NCBI RefSeq assembly: GCF_020514235.1
Contig: NZ_VTLB01000001.1
Coordinates: 558,001-622,000, forward strand
DNA from: Synechococcus sp. MU1617
Lineage (GTDB): Bacteria > Cyanobacteriota > Cyanobacteriia > PCC-6307 > Cyanobiaceae
Reading direction: 5' to 3'
DNA length: 64,000 nucleotides
Under the pieces are notes generated by a model, which was not told the DNA's origin, did no database searches, and saw only the letters and a list, made by a program, of their open reading frames with translations. Position numbers and translations under genes: made by a program. Below, piece by piece: positions 60,820 to 64,000 of the stretch (position 1 is its first letter; every line of letters starts with the position of its first letter).

Positions 60820-61328
60820 CCCAGCCCAGCTCCAAGACCCGACAGCAGATGCAGCGGTGATCCCACAAACTCCAAGCCAGGCAGAGCAATGGCGGGACCC
60901 ATCAGGCTGCCCACCAGCACCTGCAGCCTGCTGTGGCCCAGGCTTTCCTTGAGGGGTTTCTCCGGAGCCTCCGGCCAGAGCGAATCAGGCAAGCCATTCA
61001 CCCGTTCCGCCGTCAGCCCGGCATTACGCCGAATGCCACTGGCGTCGTACATGACAACGAACGCCACCATCGCCGCAAGGGCGAAGAGGGGGTGATCAAA
61101 GCCCAGGGTCCAGCCCACACAGGCCGCCGTGCCTGTGACCAGGGCGGAGTGGCTCGACGGCATGCCGCCGGTTTCGATCAGCACGGACGGCCGCCAACGG
61201 CGATGCAGGATCAACTCAAGGAACAGCTTCGAGAGCTGGGCAACGCCACAGGCCATCAAGCCCCAGGTGAGCGAACTGTTGTCGAAGAACTCCCGCAGGA
61301 CCGCATGGGAAGGCGTGGCGTCGATCAT
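60816..61328 (-). CDS. Divergent PAP2-family (DUF212) membrane protein
   Basis: A 170-residue membrane protein with about four hydrophobic segments. The conserved segment [21 protein letters not shown] (about 52-72, split here as [11 protein letters not shown] and LVTGTAA) matches the PAP2-type phosphatase loop, and [11 protein letters not shown] follows. It may dephosphorylate a lipid such as a prenyl diphosphate. It sits between crtE and the helicase gene with 4-base overlaps at both ends. Confidence 0.88.
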   Translation of the reverse strand: MIDATPSHAVLREFFDNSSLTWGLMACGVAQLSKLFLELILHRRWRPSVLIETGGMPSSHSALVTGTAACVGWTLGFDHPLFALAAMVAFVVMYDASGIRRNAGLTAERVNGLPDSLWPEAPEKPLKESLGHSRLQVLVGSLMGPAIALPGLEFVGSPLHLLSGLGAGLG

Positions 61329-62215
61329 CGGTCGCGGCTGGTGATGAAGTCGGCCAACGCCAGCAGGGGAATGGCCTTCTCCGCCCAGGGTTGAAGGGAC
61401 TCTTTCGCTTCGTCCACCAGCGCATCAGCCCGGCGGCGGGACTCATCGAGCCCCAGGAGCTTGGGATAAGTGGTCTTATCAGCGATGAGGTCCTTGCCGG
61501 CGGTTTTACCGAGCACCTCGCTGCTGGCCGTGATGTCGAGGATGTCGTCGATGATCTGGAAGGCGAGGCCGATTCCCCTGGCATAGATGCGCAGGGCCTT
61601 GATCAGCGCCTCATCGGCGCCGCCGATCATCGCCCCGGTGATCACACAAGCACTCAACAGGGCTCCGGTTTTGTGGAGGTGGATGTACTCGAGGGTTTCA
61701 AGATCCACCTCCTTGCCCTCGCTTTCCAGATCCACCACCTGGCCGCCCACCAAGCCAGGGGCCCCGGCCACCAACGACAGTTCTCCCACCACCTTGAGCA
61801 GGCGCTCAGCCGGCACATCCGGACTGCGCAGCGCCACCATTTCAAAGGCGCGGGTCAGCAGGGCATCACCCGCAAGGATGGCGACCGCTTCGCCATACAC
61901 CTTGTGGTTGGTGGGACGACCACGGCGCAGATCGTCGTCATCCATCGCCGGCAGATCGTCGTGAATCAACGACATGGTGTGGATCATTTCCAGCGCCACC
62001 GCCGTGGGCAGGGCCTGCGTCGCCTCCCCACCCGCCAGCTCGCAGGCGGCAAGGCAGAGAATCGGGCGCAGGCGCTTGCCACCGGCAAGCAGCGAATAGC
62101 GCATCGCTTCCCTGAGGGACTCCGGCCGCTCAGGACCAAGGGATCCATCGAGGGCCGCTTCCACCTGCTCTTTGGCCTTGCCGAGATAGGCCTTGAAATC
62201 GAACTCGGCGCTCAT
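61325..62215 (-). CDS. crtE: Geranylgeranyl diphosphate synthase
   Basis: A 296-residue polyprenyl synthase making GGPP for carotenoids, chlorophyll phytol and quinones. The first Asp-rich motif is [18 protein letters not shown] (about 86-103), the second is [13 protein letters not shown] (about 219-231). The start [19 protein letters not shown] and length fit cyanobacterial CrtE. It overlaps the PAP2-like gene by four bases. Confidence 0.95.
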   Translation of the reverse strand: MSAEFDFKAYLGKAKEQVEAALDGSLGPERPESLREAMRYSLLAGGKRLRPILCLAACELAGGEATQALPTAVALEMIHTMSLIHDDLPAMDDDDLRRGRPTNHKVYGEAVAILAGDALLTRAFEMVALRSPDVPAERLLKVVGELSLVAGAPGLVGGQVVDLESEGKEVDLETLEYIHLHKTGALLSACVITGAMIGGADEALIKALRIYARGIGLAFQIIDDILDITASSEVLGKTAGKDLIADKTTYPKLLGLDESRRRADALVDEAKESLQPWAEKAIPLLALADFITSRDR

Positions 62216-62255
62216 GGGTGGACCCTGGCTGGCGGGATTCTCTCAGGCCGAGCCC

Positions 62256-62933
62256 TTAGCTGCCGAGGGGGACCCAATCCATCGGATGGGGTGTTCGCAT
62301 CTCGCGTCCCTTGCCTGGCGCCGTGGTGATGGCCAGGTCGTAGGACACCGAATAGCGGGGGCCGCTTCCCTCGTAGGGAAGCACCCGATGGCGCAGGTCC
62401 GAGGGGAACAGCAGAAGACGGTGGGGCAGCGGCGCGAACACACCACCAGAGACAGCCGCGTCGCGGTAAGGAATCGCCATCACATGGCTGAAGTAATCGT
62501 CTGGTGCCTCAAATTCCAGCTCCCCGCTCTCGTTGGCCGAATCCGTCAACACGTAAAAGACCGCGCTCAACTGGGCATTGCGGTGGCTGTGGAGATCCAC
62601 CGTTCCGCCATTCCTCGCACACACCACGGGCCAGGCTTTTTGGATATGGGCCACAAGACCGTGATCCGGGCCTAACAGCGAACGGAGATAAGCCGACACC
62701 TGCTCGGCCAACTGGCCGTTCAGCCACTGGAACGCATCCATGCGATGCAACTGATCCAGGCCGGCATGGCCCAACAGATCCCCAGTGAGGTTGTTGCGAT
62801 CGCTGAACTCGGGGTGCTGATACACCTGGGCATCGAACTGCTCCAGCTGCTGCTGCATGGCTGCGGCGGTGGCGGCATCCGGCTCGAGATCCACCTGCAG
62901 AACGGGGGTGGGGAACAGCCAGTGCAGCGCCAT
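62256..62933 (-). CDS. 2OG-Fe(II) oxygenase (TIGR02466-like)
   Basis: A 225-residue double-stranded beta-helix oxygenase. Candidate iron ligands are VDLHSHRNAQLSAVFYVLTD (His near 117-119) and the Asp/His in LFPSDLRHRVLPYEGSGPRY, the last Arg binding 2-oxoglutarate. It begins HWLFPTPVLQVDLEP as usual in this family of unknown substrate. It lies eight bases downstream of folD. Confidence 0.85.
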   Translation of the reverse strand: MALHWLFPTPVLQVDLEPDAATAAAMQQQLEQFDAQVYQHPEFSDRNNLTGDLLGHAGLDQLHRMDAFQWLNGQLAEQVSAYLRSLLGPDHGLVAHIQKAWPVVCARNGGTVDLHSHRNAQLSAVFYVLTDSANESGELEFEAPDDYFSHVMAIPYRDAAVSGGVFAPLPHRLLLFPSDLRHRVLPYEGSGPRYSVSYDLAITTAPGKGREMRTPHPMDWVPLGS

Positions 62934-62941
62934 GGAACCGA

Positions 62942-63823
62942 TCAGGGCACGAGATCGTCCAAATCATGGTCAAGGTTGTGGCGTCTGCACCAAGCCACAA
63001 CGGTGTTCACCAGAAGCATCGTCACCGTCATCGGTCCCACACCGCCGGGGACAGGCGAAAGGGCAGAAGCGATCGACTCAATTTCAGCCGCTCGAACATC
63101 ACCGCACAATCCGCCTTCCGGCTTGCGGTGGATGCCGACATCCACCACCGCCGCTCCCGGCCGCACGTGCTCGGCCCCGATGAACTCAGGACGGCCGGCT
63201 GCCACCACAAGAATGTCGGCTTCGCGGGTGTGGGCCGCCAGATCGGCCGTGCGGGAGTGGGCAATGGTGACGGTGGCGTTGGCGGCCTGCAGCATCAAAG
63301 CCATCGGCTGCCCCACAAGAATGCTGCGGCCGATCACCACAGCGCGCTTGCCCGCTGGATCGATGCCATTGCTGCGCAGCATCGCCATCACCCCTGCGGG
63401 GGTGCAGCTGCGCGGGCCCGGTTCCCCCTTGAGCAGCCGTCCAAGATTGAGGGTGTGTAGACCATCGGCATCCTTTTCAGGATCGATGGCCATCAGCAGC
63501 GGCCCCTCATCGAGGCCGGCGGGGAGGGGAAGCTGCAGGAGGATCCCATCCACTTCCGGGTTGGCATTCAATCGTTCAATCGTTTGAAGCACCTGCGCTG
63601 GAGGCGTGTCGGCAGGGAGGTGATCGCCAAAGCTGGCCACCCCAATCCGAGCACAGGCCTTTTCCTTGTTAGCGACGTAGACGGCGCTGGCGGGATCATC
63701 ACCAACCCGCAGCACCGCCAAGCCCGGCGGTCGCCCCGCCTCGGCCAAACGCCGCTCAATCAGGGTTTGAAGACGATGCTCCACATCCCTTGCCAGCACC
63801 TTGCCGTCCAAACGCAGGGCCAT
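62942..63823 (-). CDS. folD: Methylenetetrahydrofolate dehydrogenase/cyclohydrolase
   Basis: A 293-residue bifunctional enzyme of one-carbon metabolism. ATG 63823 begins [18 protein letters not shown]. Motifs: [26 protein letters not shown] region (split near residues 37-58), catalytic Lys in [16 protein letters not shown] (about 92-101), [15 protein letters not shown], and the NADP region [17 protein letters not shown]. It probably starts the minus-strand operon ending with the helicase gene. Confidence 0.96.
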   Translation of the reverse strand: MALRLDGKVLARDVEHRLQTLIERRLAEAGRPPGLAVLRVGDDPASAVYVANKEKACARIGVASFGDHLPADTPPAQVLQTIERLNANPEVDGILLQLPLPAGLDEGPLLMAIDPEKDADGLHTLNLGRLLKGEPGPRSCTPAGVMAMLRSNGIDPAGKRAVVIGRSILVGQPMALMLQAANATVTIAHSRTADLAAHTREADILVVAAGRPEFIGAEHVRPGAAVVDVGIHRKPEGGLCGDVRAAEIESIASALSPVPGGVGPMTVTMLLVNTVVAWCRRHNLDHDLDDLVP

Positions 63824-63893
63824 GGCATCCCCGTGCACTCCGTCCAGCATGCCCTCTAGAGAGAGCTAGCGTTAGACCGCTACAGGGTCCTTT

Positions 63894-64000
63894 TTGGTTC
63901 GCGTTCCTCGGCTGAGCAGCCTTTGGCGGAACTGGGTGCGGCTCGAAGGCCCAGGCGGTCGCCTGCTGCGCTGGACGCGACTGCAGACCCTCGTTGTTCT
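63894..64000 (+). CDS. Start of a plus-strand gene, cut by the window end
   Basis: A frame opens at TTG 63894 (stop at 63873-63875 upstream) and stays open to the last base. The peptide begins VRVPRLSSLWRNWVRLEG and continues basic (RLLRWTRLQTLVV), like an N-terminal amphipathic or membrane-proximal part. It is divergent from folD. Product not recognised; the start codon is uncertain. Confidence 0.4.
   Translation, partial: MVRVPRLSSLWRNWVRLEGPGGRLLRWTRLQTLVV

Overview
The window looks like the chromosome of a marine picocyanobacterium of the Synechococcus/Cyanobium (alpha-cyanobacterial) type. Evidence: an FNR (petH) with an N-terminal phycobilisome-linker-like domain, SasA with a KaiB-like sensor domain, a class I (proteobacterial-type) phosphoribulokinase, several cyanobacteria-specific families (DUF3685, DUF3727, DUF4278, a CSP41-like protein), lpxD for an LPS outer membrane, zwf-opcA-cobB next to petH, and compact GC-rich coding with many 1-4 base gene overlaps. 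Names rest on reading motifs by eye; no database search was run.

Layout. 0-2.2 kb: small membrane proteins and a ZIP-like transporter. 2.2-5.5 kb: an arsenate-detoxification locus, with arsJ and a dedicated GAPDH on the minus strand, divergent arsR plus a DUF938 methyltransferase on the plus strand, and overlapping palindromes between them. 5.6-9.2 kb: an MscS channel, purS-purQ and an S66 peptidase. 9.3-25.6 kb: a long, almost unbroken minus-strand run of housekeeping genes (hisA, Fur-family regulator, DUF3685, thioredoxin-like protein, F420-ligase-like protein, GNAT-like protein, ruvX, DUF3727, yqeG, proB, lpxD, leuB, prk, prepilin peptidase, accD, Gfo/Idh oxidoreductase, fba). 25.6-29.6 kb: CSP41-like epimerase, pgsA, CBS protein, a secreted protein with an internal duplication, and an L,D-transpeptidase.

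29.6-35.4 kb is an accessory stretch of short, often unrecognised ORFs. It looks more AT-rich than its surroundings and holds a 2Fe-2S ferredoxin, dcd, several 30-55 residue membrane proteins, and the most unusual locus of the window: a GrrA-like Gly-rich precursor peptide with repeated W/F-x-N motifs directly downstream of a GrrP-like substrate-binding lipoprotein. This is two thirds of a radical-SAM cyclophane RiPP system. No maturase (GrrM) gene lies in the window.

35.4-49.9 kb: phosphopantetheinyl transferase, a PdeM-type phosphoesterase, a GluR0-like glutamate-receptor/potassium-channel protein, a PCC(DUF296)-glutaredoxin fusion, a carotenoid-isomerase-like enzyme, a rhomboid protease, small secreted proteins and pepN. 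50-58 kb: sasA, tRNA-Glu(TTC), petH, zwf, opcA, cobB and acylphosphatase. 58-64 kb: a folD, 2OG-Fe(II) oxygenase, crtE, PAP2-like, RecD-like helicase run on the minus strand. No rRNA, CRISPR array, transposase, integrase or phage gene was seen.

Functionally the window joins carbon metabolism (fba, prk, zwf/opcA, petH) with amino-acid (leuB, proB, hisA), purine (purSQ), lipid (accD, pgsA, lpxD), isoprenoid (crtE) and cofactor (cobB, folD) synthesis. The less ordinary loci are grrP-grrA, arsJ-gap-arsR and the GluR0-like channel.
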